This document shows positions 1-12,065 of a stretch of 64,000 nucleotides of DNA, piece after piece. This stretch comes from Aulostomus chinensis (lineage: Eukaryota; Chordata; Actinopteri; Syngnathiformes; Aulostomidae). Location: NCBI GenBank assembly GCA_037954235.1, contig JBBMOA010000004.1, forward strand, positions 9,397,099 to 9,461,098, written 5' to 3'. Under the pieces are notes generated by a model. That model was not told the DNA's origin. It ran no database searches and was given only the letters and a program-made list of their open reading frames with translations. Within the stretch, counting starts at the first letter, position 1. Every line of letters begins with the position of its first letter. A program made the position numbers and the translations under genes.

Positions 1-1060
1 CATTTGACACATTTTACCCTCAGCACAAGTTGCCGCATGGAGACAAAGAGCAACGTCCAACCAGGGGCTGAAACGCTGAATACTGCAAGTTAGCAAGGCT
101 AACGAGGAGCAAATCAGAGCTCCCCATGTCTCAGGAATTTTACATTTTAGCAGGCTACATTTGCTGTATGTTACCTTTGTGTACGCAAGCTGTTTTAGTG
201 CTATGATTACAAGCTTCGTTAGCTCTGTGTTAGCAGGCTAGGTTAAGAAACTAATGTAGCGGTATGTTCACAAGCTAAGTTAGCCGTGTATTAGCAAACT
301 ACTGTAGCAGTATGTTTTCAAGCTAAGTTAGCCGTGTATTAGCAAACTACTGTAGCGGTATGTTCACAAGCTAAGTTAGCCGTGTATTAGCAAACTACTG
401 TAGCAGTATGTTTTCAAGCTAAGTTAGCCGTGTATTAGCAAACTACTGTAGCAGTATGTTTTCAAGCTAAGTTAGCCATATGTTAGCAAATTACTGTAGC
501 GGTATGTTCACAAGCTAAGTTAGCCGTGTACTAGCAAACTACTGTAGCAGTATGTTTTCAAGCTAAGTTAGCCATATGTTAGCAAATTACTGTAGCGGTA
601 TGTTCACAAGCTAAGTTAGCCGTGTACTAGCAAACTACTGTAGCAGTATGTTCACAAGCTAAGTTAGCCGTGTATTAGCAAACTACTGTAGCGGTATGTT
701 CACAAGCTAAGTTAGCCGTGTATTAGCAAACTACTGTAGCGGTATGTTCACAAGCTAAGTTAGCCGTGTATTAGCAAACTACTCTAGCGGTATGTTCACA
801 AGCTAAGTTAGCCGTGTATTAGCAAACTACTGTAGCAGTATGTTTTCAAGCTAAGTTAGCCGTGTATTAGCAAACTACTGTAGCGGTATGTTCACAAGCT
901 AAGTTAGCCGTGTATTAGCAAACTACTGTAGCAGTATGTTTTCAAGCTAAGTTAGCCATATGTTAGCAAATTACTGTAGCGGTATGTTCACAAGCTAAGT
1001 TAGCCGTGTATTAGCAAATTACTGTAGCGGTATGTTCACAAGCTAAGTTAGCTGTACTGT
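1..1060. repeat. 48-bp minisatellite, about 17 units
   Basis: Tandem array with a 48-bp period; the shared core AAGCTAAGTTAGCC recurs at 272, 320 and onward. The first 240 bases are degenerate relatives of the unit. Two main variants alternate: one has GCGGTATGTTCAC and CGTGTATTAGC, the other GCAGTATGTTTTC and CATATGTTAGC. The array is rich in GTTAGC-like words, as are the repeats at 6.0-6.7, 12.7 and 15.8-16.7 kb. No coding sense is evident. Confidence 0.95.
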
Positions 1061-2048
1061 ATGTTGTCAAGTAATGTTGCTAGTTTGTCTTGAAGCTACT
1101 CAAGCATCTTGTATGTAATAGTTGAATTATTTTAGAGCCGCTGTTGAACACGTGGTGATATAGTCGGGCTTAACGACGAGGTCCTGCTGACGTCTCATGT
1201 TAAAGACATTTTCTTTCAGTGACTAATAAGTCTGTGGTCCTGGGCTCTTCAGCCTGTTTCTGGTTCATCCCTCAAAACAGCAGCTTTTATTCTCCAGTTC
1301 CCAGCTGGCAGACGGAACTAACGGTGAAAGACCCCCAAACAGCACCAAGTGTGTTTACCCTGGTGAGGGCAGGAACCGGGGGAGGTGAGCAGTGAGCTCA
1401 GGGCTCCCGAGCAGAAATAACATGAACAAACCTAAAGTCTGACTTCAGCGCTAAAACAGCCCTCCTGAGCCGCTGGAGGCATTTGGGTCCCTCTGACGCG
1501 TCCCAGAAAGAGGCGAGATCGATGGTAACTTGATTGGAACCTTTCAGGATGCGGGGGTGGAGGAGGAGGTCATCATATCAACTAGGAACTGTTATTTATG
1601 GAAGAACCCTGTAGGATTCCATGTAAATTCTGGTTGTTTTTTGGGGGGGGGGGGGCGCTAGAGTTTAAGAGTTAGGGAAACAACCCAACTTGTTCCTACT
1701 CGCTGAGGAGGCCATCAGTCTGTGGAGTTATGGACCCAAAACAGCTCCTACATGAATCTCGAAGGGATGAGGACGTGATGATGGCGGCGTCTGGTTTGTT
1801 TGTAGATTAAATTTTGGTTGGCAGTTTCTACGGTGGTGTTGTGTTTGGTGGTAATTGTGACAGCTAATGAGAGCACGGGCAGGAAACCCGTGTCCGCTCC
1901 ATCCGGCGTGGTTCTGGTGGCGCTTCACTGCTCTGTCGGCTCCAACCAGCAGACGTGGTTTCATGGCTGCTGGAGCAGGTGGCCTCCTGATGGCCAGCGG
2001 TCGCTTCTCTGGACCTTAACGCGCTCGCATCCGCCATAAATAACAGAT

Positions 2049-2082
<34 letters not shown>

Positions 2083-2590
2083 TGAGTGATTGTGCATGGC
2101 TGCGCCCCAGTGAGTCATAGCTATTAATTACCATCTCAACAGCATTTAGTGGTCATTCCTCAGGAGGGCGTAACAGCAGCTCTGCTAACGCTTCATTCGA
2201 TCACGATGCTAAGCTAGCTGGTGCTGGTCTCAGCTTCCCCCAAAGAAGAAGCTCCGCCTCCCTCTTGAGACAATGGACAGTAAGAGACTTTCCCCAAAAG
2301 TGGGATTGTGTTGTTATTTGTTCATCCTGTGCACGTGTAGAGATGGTGAGGTGTAACTGCGTCCGCATGTTCCCACGCTGACACGTCTGGAGTGGACAGA
2401 ACTCGACCGGATGTCTGATCCGTGGATGAGGTCTGCTGAGGCGGCGCGGCGCCAGTGTGCTAACATGGCCGCTGGGACTACAATGGTCATTTCTCTACTA
2501 ACTAATCTGGATTATTTCTATTCTAAATGATGAATTCTGATGAGTGTTAATCCAGTTCCAGTCAGTCAAACTGATCCTACAGCTCAGAGG

Positions 2591-2637
<47 letters not shown>

Positions 2638-3965
2638 ATAACAAAGCTCAGTTGTGGTTGTCCGTAACTCTCATATGAGCCTCACGCCTCCTCCTGTGCT
2701 CACGCCCAGTTTCAGTCCGTTTCCTGCTGGAAGTCAAAGATAACACACTGGTGTCTGTGTGTGGTTTGCGTTTTCACCCCGGATGTTCAAACATGGCGGT
2801 TGCATGACCTCATGACAGCTCATGGCACCGACAAGGAGGACCGAGATGGAAAGATTGGGCAACAGAAGATAAACGTCGAGACAGGAAGTTTCTTGTGAAA
2901 GAGGTGTGCTGTTGTTGATGAGGGCGAATGTGTCGACATCGTGAGTAAACACTGGCGAGGGTGGTGGACGGCGCCATCACTCAGCCAGCAGCGGTAGCTC
3001 CTTCAGAGCAGCTGGTGTCAACTTCACTATCACAGTGCAACATGGCTGACATCAGCTTGATTCTGCCCTCGTGATGTCACAGGGACACTGAGGAAACGCT
3101 TCTGAAGTCTGCCGCTGGCGTCCACTCGGACGCGAGGATGACCCGTTGCCTGTAGCAACGCCTGCTGCAGTCAAGGGTGGCTCAAATACAATCAGATCTG
3201 ATCAGTTATCGTCTCTCATACTCGGTGCTGGTGAAGCGCGGTGCTGCCGGGTGACAGGAGCTACATGAAGCACCGTCTGACTGGTTGTATTGGTTTTACT
3301 GGTCAGGAGTGACTCAGCGACATCATCAAAACCTCACCACCTCATTCAACCCTCCTGCAGTCTAAATAAACTCCGAGGTCAAAACCTGGTCTGATTGTCT
3401 CCCTGGATTCCGTTCATTCAGCCATGTAATCCATCATTGTGCATGACCTTTGACCTCAGGCAGTGACATCATAAGCAAACAGAAAACACTGGCATGGAAG
3501 AACTGGGAATTGTGGTCCGTGTTGACTCAAGTGCTGCTTCCTCCTCAGAGGTTTGCGGTTCCTGGTCGCTCCTCAGTGAACGGCTAAAACCAGATGGTTG
3601 AAACTGCTGAAGGAGCGCATCCGTGTCTGCGTCCGTCTCCATGGTAACGCTGGTCGTCCTCTGTTTCACGTCTTTTATCTCCTGACCGATGATGAAATAT
3701 TGATGGCAGGTAATTCCTCTCATTAGCGTGCTAAGCGTTGAAGTGCTGAATCTTGGATGCCACTCATCAGTCCAGCTGATGATACCTGATGATGTCACAA
3801 GGCCACGCTGATGTCCGTCCACGAGTTTCTTCACTACGATTGAACATGATTGTCTTTATGACCTCGGAGCCTGGCGGCCTACCGGGAACAATCAACACTT
3901 TTCCAAACGCACACGAGTTGTTTGAGTCGTACATTTACATATAAATGTTAATAAATTATATACAG

Positions 3966-4011
<46 letters not shown>

Positions 4012-4183
4012 CACTGTATGTGACATGACACCATCAAAGAACCCTGGATTTGAGATGGAGCTGAAGGGTTTTCCCCTGTGCTCCTGCGGGGGGCGCCAGA
4101 GGACAGCTGATGCTATATGATGCCATGACTCTGCCGCAGAGGTTTCATGACATCATCTGAGTGATGTTCCTGTGTGTCCACAG
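1061..4183. other. Non-coding sequence upstream of tetraspanin A exon 2
   Basis: No exon recognised, including no candidate for the missing first exon of tetraspanin A. It contains a poly-G run near 1647, (GT)n tracts near 2050-2080 and 2594-2635, a (GT)n(GA)n tract at 3968-4011, and a DR1-type motif at 3444-3456. Small open frames here show no family resemblance. Confidence 0.6.
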
Positions 4184-6888
4184 CTGAGCGGCTGCATCAT
4201 CCTGGGTGTGTCCATCTACCTGAAAGTCAACAAGGACGGAAACCAGGTGAGACGCACGCCGACAGCGGTGCCACATTACCTGGCCGCCTCCGATTCTCAC
4301 TCAGTACCTCAGCTAACCACCTTCCCACCAACAGATCACCAATGAGTCGTTCCCTGTCATCGACCTGCTGATCGCCATCGGCGTCATCATCATGGTCCTG
4401 GGCTTCCTGGGCTGCTGTGGTGCCATCAAGGAGAACCGCTGCATGCTGCTGCTGGTGAGGACCCCTGGGCGTAGTTCATCGGCGTGGTTCTGTTCTAGTT
4501 CTAGACCTGCGCAGCTCCATAGAGACACTAGACCTGAGGGTTCTCTGACACACACACACACACACACACAGACGACGACCCTGGTCCTTCTGTTGGAACT
4601 CGTTGCAGATTTTTTTCTTAATCATTTTAAGTCAAAACGATTATTTTCTAAACCCCACAAGAACATCAGGAGAGGAAAGTTCCATCTCAGAGACCTGTGG
4701 GGGAGGGGCATAGGGATCTGGGGAAGCTTTTTCAGCAGAAGCTAAATTTGGACACGCCCCTTCGTGCAGGATGAGTCATCAAATATTTGAATGTTTTTAC
4801 AGTAACAGAAAAAAATAACACATTTTGGTGTATAAATACTCCAGATCAGCGAGGCATTGAGTCACTAGTACAACTGGTAAAACTGGTTTACTCCAGGCGT
4901 CTAAACTCCACCCCCTTCGACACTGTGTGTGCCCTCAGTTCTTCATCAGTCTCTTAATCATCTTCATCCTCCTGGTGGCGGAGGGTATCCTGGGAGCTGT
5001 CGGCGAGTCTAAGGTAAACCAGGAGGTGACGCTGTGGTCAGGTGGTGGTCGGGTCGTCAACACACCTGAGATCATTGTGTGTGTGCGTGTGCTGAATACA
5101 GGTCAAAGAATGGATGCAGGAGCGTCTGGAGAAGTTCCTGCCGCTGTCAGACCAGCCGGAGAGCTTGAGGAAGGACCTGGAGGTGCTGCAGGAGGAGGTG
5201 ACCGTCCTCACAGTGGCGCGTGTTCTCAGCCTGGGCGGGGCTTCGTCTGGGCTCCCTTGTTATGCGGTGGTTGTGTAACGGTTGTGTGTGTCCTGCAGCT
5301 GAAGTGTTGTGGTCTGGTGAACGGACCTACAGACTGGAACCCGCTTCCGGCCTCCTGCCGCTGCGAAGCCACTGACCCCGACTGCCCGTCCTCCGGCCAC
5401 TACAACACGGTGAGACACGCCGCCATTTTTAAAGATGTCGAATCTGACTGAGCATCACGATGACATCATCTACTGTGGAGTTTTAATAATCAGAGTTGTT
5501 TTTTGTTTTTGCTCCTGGTTTTTGTTCTTCGCTGGTGGTTTTTGTACTTTTGTGTTTGTGAAGGAATTTGAGGCAATTGAGTGGAAAAATGTGTTTTTAA
5601 AAAAGAACTCAATCAAACCAGTAAAAACTGGAAAAACAGAGAGGGATTTTTTACTAGACCACACCCAGGTATCGTGAAAATATAGAATGAAATAAATGCT
5701 TCCTGTTGTACCGTTTTCCAATTCCACAAGCAGCTGTGTGTGATCTATATACAGTATATAATATATATATAATATAAAATATATTTTTATAGTTGCAGTT
5801 TTTCGAACTCATTCATTGAGTTCCATGAGTCCTTTTTGTAAAATGTCGTCAGCCCGATAAACACAACACACAGCAATAACACGATGATGTCACACTCCGG
5901 TCCTGCAGCCCTGCTCCGCCAGAATCATCGAAGTGATGGAGAAACACATGGAGGTGGTGGTGGGGATCGCCTTCGCCATTGCTGTCGTGCTGGTCTGAAC
6001 CCCTCTCGCTCTCACACACACACAATCTTTGTGAAGTATACAATGGCTGGTAGTGGGTGGGAAGTGTTAGCATCAGCTAGCTCAGGTCCAGGCTAGTTAG
6101 CTTAGCCCAATGGCTGGTAGTGGGTGGGAAGTGTTAGCATCAGCTAGCTCAGGTCCAGGCTAGTTAGCTTAGCCCAAATGGCTGGTAGTGGGTGGGAAGT
6201 GTTAGCCTCAGTTAGCTCAGGTCCAGGCTGGTTATCTTAGCCCAATGACTGGTGGTGGTTGGGAAGTGTTAGCATCAGCTAGCTCAGGTCCAGGCTAGTT
6301 AGCTTAGCCCAAATGGCTGGTAGTGGGTGGGAAGTGTTAGCATCAGCTAGCTCTGGTCCAGGCTGGTTAGCTTAGCCCAATGGCTGGTGGTGGGTGGGAA
6401 GTGTTAGCATCAGCTAGCTCAGGTCCAGGATGCTGGTGTGTCCAGCAGGAATCCTCCTCCTCCTCATCATCAGTAGCAGCAGTCGCTCTTCTAGTCCTCA
6501 ACAAACCTTTGGTTCTGTTGACCCAAGTTCCAGTGGAGCTTTGGAGGTGCTGCGTCAAATCACTGCTCCCAGTCAGGAAAGTAGTTCCGGCTACGTGTCT
6601 GATTCTACCACTACAACGTCTCCTCATGTTAAACTGGTGTTCATCACCAAGGTGACACACAACCCTCCTGATATTAATGCAGGCAGAGACGGAGCTACGC
6701 TAACACTTCCCACCCACTACCAGTCATTGTGCTAAGCTAACTAGTGGTCTCTGGGAATGATATGCTCCTTCAACATTTGTCATTTGGGTTGTTTTCTGCG
6801 TGTTGTCTCACTACAGATCTTTGGTATGGTCTTCTCCATGATTCTCTACTGTCAGATCGGCAGGAAGGACACCGCCAGCACGGCCTGA
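4184..6888 (+). CDS. tspan8: Tetraspanin-8-like gene (A), exons 2-8, 5' partial
   Basis: Four-pass membrane protein of the tetraspanin family, which organises plasma-membrane microdomains with integrins and other partners. Exons: 4184-4246, 4335-4454, 4939-5013, 5102-5197, 5299-5409, 5909-5992 and 6817-6888 (stop TGA), all phase 0, giving 206 codons. Order: end of TM1 (LSGCIILGVSIYLKV), small loop with an N-E-S sequon, TM2 running into the signature GFLGCCGAIKENRCMLLL, TM3 (FFISLLIIFILLVAEGILGA), large extracellular loop, then TM4. The loop has CCG, a C-x-C pair, a further Cys and the final Pro-Cys, i.e. six cysteines. The end VFSMILYCQIGRK is typical of TSPAN8. The first coding exon (N-terminus and start of TM1) is not in the window. 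The donor after exon 7 is GTCTGA, a weak site. The last intron carries the 372-bp element and its tandem array. Family assignment is firm; the exact orthologue is inferred from motifs. Confidence 0.9.
6042..6377 (+). repeat. 67/68-bp tandem array grown from an element end
   Basis: Five tandem units starting at 6042, 6109, 6177, 6244 and 6312, alternating 67 and 68 bp. Each carries the terminal motif CTGGTAGTGGGTGGGAAGTG followed by a GCTAGC-rich stretch. The array runs straight into the 372-bp inverted-repeat element, so the unit looks like that element's terminal and subterminal sequence amplified in tandem within the last intron of tetraspanin A. Confidence 0.85.
6368..6739 (+). mobile_element. 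372-bp MITE-like element, copy 1
   Basis: The ends are inverted repeats of about 40 bp: TAGCTTAGCCCAATGGCTGG at the left matches, in reverse complement, the right end finishing CATTGTGCTAAGCTA. The 31-bp inner parts (6378-6408 and 6699-6729) differ at two positions. Open frames cross it on both strands, but none resembles a transposase. An inverted copy of equal length lies at 15786-16157. It is probably a non-autonomous DNA element; I could not find a clear target-site duplication, so the superfamily is unknown. Confidence 0.75.
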
Positions 6889-9134
6889 GCATGGCCTGAG
6901 CATGGCCGCGCCCCTCGCTGCCTGTCAACAGCCAATCAACAATCCCCAAATCCCCCATGTAACACCCAGCTAACCTTAGCGCTCATGTAACTCAACCTGC
7001 GTGTTCATTATGAAGTAAAGTGTTGATCACTGGTGTATGGAAGCCCGCAGGAGACAAATAAGTACAACTGTAAAAATGTCAATAGTCACCAGTGCTGTGA
7101 TGGTTTAATATCATGTTTTAGCATTAGAGCGTAAATAAATACATGTTTAGTCACTGAATCATCAGATTCAAGGCTTCTGTTAGTCTCTGGAGCAGAAAGG
7201 CAGCCTACATCCGTGTCCTCAGGAACGAGGGCTCAGGAATGGCTGTCAGATATCCTGAATGACTGTTACAGCCTGACGCAGCTGTGCGCTCTGGAAGCAC
7301 AATACTTCCAAAGTTACCACAGAAAATCATTTCCTCCAAATTTTTGGAAAATCGTGTAAAACATATTTATAAATTCAGAAAGTAGATCTTAACTTTTTAA
7401 TGGCGGATTGAATATTTGATCATTTGTTCCTGTCATTCATATTTATACATAAAACACAACCATCAGACCTGCGACGTGGATGAAAAAGCCTGGATCTCCT
7501 GCCCACAGCACAAACACACGAATATTGGTTTCTACTGTTGAGATTCAATCTCACTGGGAAAAAAATGTGATTTATTTTTTGTGCAATTCTTTTGAATTAT
7601 ACTATATATACTTTTGTATTGGCACTGCTTGAGTACTTTTGTGTATTTCTGTCATTTGGGACGCTTGGTGTCGGAACACATTGTGTATTTTCCCGTCCAC
7701 TCTTAAAAGGAAAAAAATGACTCTAGAATATTTTAGCGCTCCGGAGCAGCGAAGCGGCCCAGAGAGAGAGAACCCCGTGAGACCAGGACGCAGAACTGGT
7801 CCCCGCAGACGAATCAAAGTGTGGGAACAAGATGGCTCTCATAAATGGATGCACCGCGTTCTCTCTCGGTCGGTCACACCAGGCCTCCGTACAACTTCAT
7901 GTGTTTCCATTGTTCAGAAGCAGAAATATTAAATCCTGAGGCACCACTTCAGCTTTAAAGCTTTGTTGTCATGGTTTTTGGACGCTTGCTGTTTCTCTCA
8001 TCCATGGACTGTAGTTGACTTTGATGATGTCACGTATTCTTGTGAGCACAGGGGCTCTGCTCTCTGGGGTCGCAGTGCGGAGGCCGTTGGGCGGCCATCT
8101 TGGTGTCTCACGCTGAACATGATTTCGTCAGTGGTCTGAACGTAACGAATGATGAAGAGTTCTCCACCTGTCACTGCCAAAGTGCCTCAGCGGCGCCGCT
8201 CTGATGAAGGCCAGGACGCCAACTTCTTCCTGCTTGTTTAAACTCTCCTTTTATTGCAGGATCAAAACCTTGAATTCATGTTTTTGTGAGGAGGAGGAGG
8301 ATGTCCTCGCTGCTGCGTCTCTATTATGACTCCGGTTTAATCCAGGTCTTGGTAATCCAGTCATTGATCAGTAATCTACAACAATTTTGGCAATAAAAAT
8401 CCACTGGAACGCTTTTGGTTCTGTGCTGCTGCGATGAGCACCGGACCAGAGGAGTTGTTTTGTTTTGTTTTGACCTCCAGTGGAAGTGTTGGTGGATTAC
8501 TGATCGTACGGATCTGATAGCCATCTGTCCCTGTTAGCATCAAGCTAAACATACATGGCTGGTTCTTCCTGCATTCTGGAGTCACAAAGAAGTGATGGAG
8601 TAATTTGACAGTTTGAGGGAAATCTGATATGGTTGCTGTAGCGCCCCCATCAGGACTGTTCCAGTCTGGGTATTTTCATTTATGGGGCAGCAGATTTCGC
8701 TTGAAGAAGCAAACTCCAGGGTCCTGGCAGCTCCAGACCAGTCTGATGTCACACAGAAGCTCCACCCAGAGACAAGCGCCCTATTCTCATCTGACAAGCT
8801 CCTCGGGTGTAGCAGCTGTCCTCCATGAATGCTGTCTGTCATCGCCGACATCATCATTATTATTGTTATATCTGTATTATTAGAAAGCTCAGCGTGTGTG
8901 TTGAGAGCAGGAACTCTGTCGCACTCACACACGTGTGGACATAAACACACACCCAGGCAGAGGGTTATTTTTGGTCTTATGTCAACACAGCGCCATGGCG
9001 AATGACTCCACTGGATTCCTTTCTTTTATCTGATGCTGTCATACCTGCTCAGGAGGCTTCACTGGACGAACCAACAGCCTCTGTCACATTCCACCAAACA
9101 TGGAACTCACGTGAGGGGAACGCCATGTCAGAAA
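6889..9134. other. Intergenic sequence with a fold-back repeat near 8.34-8.60 kb
   Basis: After the probable 3'UTR of gene A no gene is seen. 8340-8600 holds a short interspersed repeat with internal inverted words (GATCAGTAATC and GATTACTGATC; CCACTGG and CCAGTGG). Its end, GGCTGGTTCTTCCTGCATTC, recurs in variant form at 43205-43255, 45725-45790 (reversed) and 49065-49135. Confidence 0.5.
7134..7139 (+). terminator. Poly(A) signal of tetraspanin A
   Basis: AATAAA about 245 bp after the stop codon of gene A, a plausible 3'UTR length. Cleavage site not determined. Confidence 0.6.
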
Positions 9135-10190
9135 TACAGGAGTTGCCACCAGACCGGTGGATGTTGGAGGTTCAGTTCTACATCAGATCCACCAGTAAAC
9201 ACCAGACCGGTGGATGGTGGAGGTTCAGTTCTACATCAGATCCACCAGTAAACACCAGACCGGTGGATGTTGGAGGTTCAGTTCTACATCAGATCCACCA
9301 GTAAACACCAGACCGGTGAATGTTGGAGGTTCAGTTCTACATCAGATCCACCAGTAAACACCAGACCGGTGGATGTTGGAGGTTCAGTTCTACATCAGAT
9401 CCACCAGTAAACACCAGACCGGTGGATGGTGGAGGTTCAGTTCTACATCAGATCCACCAGTAAACACCAGACCGGTGGATGTTGGAGGTTCAGTTCTACA
9501 TCAGATCCACCAGTAAACACCAGACCGGTGGATGTTGGAGGTTCAGTTCTACATCAGATCCACCAGTAAACACCAGACCGGTGGATGGTGGAGGTTCAGG
9601 TCTACATCAGATCCACCAGTAAACACCAGACCGGTGGATGGTGGAGGTTCAGTTCTACATCAGATCCACCAGTAAACACCAGACCGCTGGATGGTGGAGG
9701 TTCAGTTCTACATCAGATCCACCAGTAAACACCAGACCGCTGGATGGTGGAGGTTCAGTTCTACATCAGATCCACCAGTAAACACCAGACCGGTAGATGT
9801 TGGAGGTTCAGTTCTACATCAGATCCACCAGTAAACACCAGACCGGTGGATGGTGGAGGTTCAGTTCTACATCAGATCCACCAGTAAACACCAGACCGCT
9901 GGATGTTGCAGGTTCAGTTCTACATCAGATCCACCAGTAAACACCAGACCGTGGATGGTGGAGGTTCAGTTCTACATCAGATCCACCAGTAAACACCAGA
10001 CCGGTGGATGGTGGAGGTTCAGTTCTACATCAGATCCACCAGTAAACACCAGACTGGTGGATGGTGGAGGTTCAGTTCTACATCAGATCCACCAGTAAAC
10101 ACCAGACTGGTGGATGGTGGAGGTTCAGGTCTACATCAGATCCACCAGTAACACCAGACTGGTGGATGTTGGAGTGGTGGAGTCTTAAAA
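9135..10190 (+). repeat. 53-bp minisatellite, array 1 (about 19-20 units)
   Basis: The 53-bp unit begins CACCAGACCGGTGGATGTTG and ends CAGATCCACCAGTAAA; for example the word CATCAGATCC occurs at 9181 and again at 9234. Each unit can pair ATCCACC with GGTGGAT across a 15-nt spacer. Units differ by single substitutions (GATGTTGG or GATGGTGG; CAGTTC or CAGGTC). The right flank, GTGGAGTCTTAAA then CTGGGTT, also follows the second array at 36.8-37.7 kb. No protein is implied. Confidence 0.95.
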
Positions 10191-10633
10191 ACCTGGGTTG
10201 CTAACAAGAGTCTAGAGGAGCCTACAGAGGTCATGGAGGTCATTAAAGGTCATCAGAGGGAAAACACAAGAAGCCTGAAGCTCAGAGGTGGTGACCTTGA
10301 AGTCATGTGACTGTCCTCACTGACGTGATCAGTCTTGTGCATGGAATTTCCTCAACTGTGGCACAAATGTTCACTGGGATCAAGGATGAACCGAAGGATT
10401 CTGGAGGTCATAGGTCACAGTGACAGGCTTACAGATCCGTGGGACTCAACCATCCACAGGATGTCTGTTTTTGTGGATGAAATCATTTAATTATGGAGCT
10501 GGAAGTTCCTTTACAACTTAAAATCTCTCCATCTCCTGTCTTCTCCTCTCCCTCTCTGCTCTCTCAGCTTATCTTCCAAACTTGGTCATGTTCTCGGTTC
10601 TGCAGCCAAACTCTGAGCTTTAAACAACATCCA

Positions 10634-10634
<1 letters not shown>

Positions 10635-10705
<71 letters not shown>
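10635..10705. repeat. (CA)n microsatellite, 71 bp
   Basis: Pure CA repeat ending 56 bp before the start codon of tetraspanin B, so probably in its promoter or 5'UTR. Confidence 0.97.
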
Positions 10706-10707
<2 letters not shown>

Positions 10708-10761
10708 CCCTCTGCTCTCCTCTCTGGTTCTATTTTGGCTGGACGCTCTCAGACAGCGGTC

Positions 10762-12031
10762 ATGGCTCGCTGTAGGAGTTACTTGCGAGGACTCGACATC
10801 TGTGTCACAGTGTTGCTGCTGGTAAGCAAAGTGCTAACTGCTAACTGCTAGCTGCTCGCTGTATGTTTGTGTTTACTTGTGATGGAGGTGAACCGCAGCG
10901 GGAGGAAAGGCTGACAAGAAAGACGATAAAAAAACTCAATAGTGTTTGACCTTTAAACTATAATAATAATAGTATAGTAATATAATTAAGGTTTTTTTTT
11001 AATAGAGACAGAATACAGGAATAATGGATTTAAACATTTATTGAAATAAATGTAATATTTCTATTAAACATTATTTTCCTCTCACTGCGGCTGTTACTTT
11101 TGAATTATATTCATATTCATGTTTTATTATAGCGTTAGCTACTTCAGATGCTACTTAAACAAGCTCCTCGCTAATACAAGTTAGCAGTAATGTTAGCTTG
11201 CTGCTTCAGGTTAGCATTTAACCCTGATGGGTTTATTCTAGGCTGAAGCGTGACTCAGGTCCTCACCGTTATTAATGATCTTTAGCATTGACGTTGTGTT
11301 ACTTAGACAAGAAAGAAACAGTAATAAGAAGTATAAAAACACTTAATATAGAATACAGTACAAATTATAAACTACAATAACATATTAATGAAGGCAGATG
11401 AGACAGACAAAGTGGAATTTGATCAATTTGGTCAAATAACATTCTGATTTCTATAAAAGCAGCGTAAGTTAATTATTTATCCACATTCAAGTTAGCAGAG
11501 GGCTAACAGGAAGTAGCCAGCTCACCCATTCGAGCATGCTCAGTATTGGAAGGAGATGATTGGACACGCACACACACACACGCACGCACACACACACACA
11601 CACGAAGTGACTAATGTAGTTGGACCGGGCCTGGGAAACTCTCCCTAAGGCATCGGCCCGAGAGTCCGTATGGAGGGAAATATCCTGGACCTGAACATCT
11701 CTGGTGTCTTGTGTTGTGCTGCTTGAAACTGCAGTTGCACTAAAAAAGATCCTGAAGAAGCCACGGCGTCTCTCACGCGTCTGATGGCTGATGGGCGTCT
11801 GACGGCGCATCTCTGGGGAGACGGCAGTTTCCCAGGAATGTCGCTTCTCTTCCAGACTTCCTCCTCTGGTCTGCTCTTTGACTGGGCTCTTCCTCTCATG
11901 CTCTGCAGGTGTCTGGCGTGGTGATGATCGGCGTCGGCTTCTCCTCCATCGATGGGAACATACCAGTGGCTGAGGTGGAGACAAAGCTGCCTGACTGGCT
12001 TCCATCCATGTTTACCTGCTATTGAGGAAAC

Positions 12032-12065
<34 letters not shown>

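Noticed and set aside
6430..6735. Open frame in the 372-bp element, repeated at 15790-16095
   Set aside because: Conserved only because the two element copies are nearly identical; it spans the terminal repeat, has no domain, and both strands are open.
9135..10190. A CRISPR-like or coding repeat
   Set aside because: The whole 53-bp unit is repeated with no variable spacer; it is a minisatellite.
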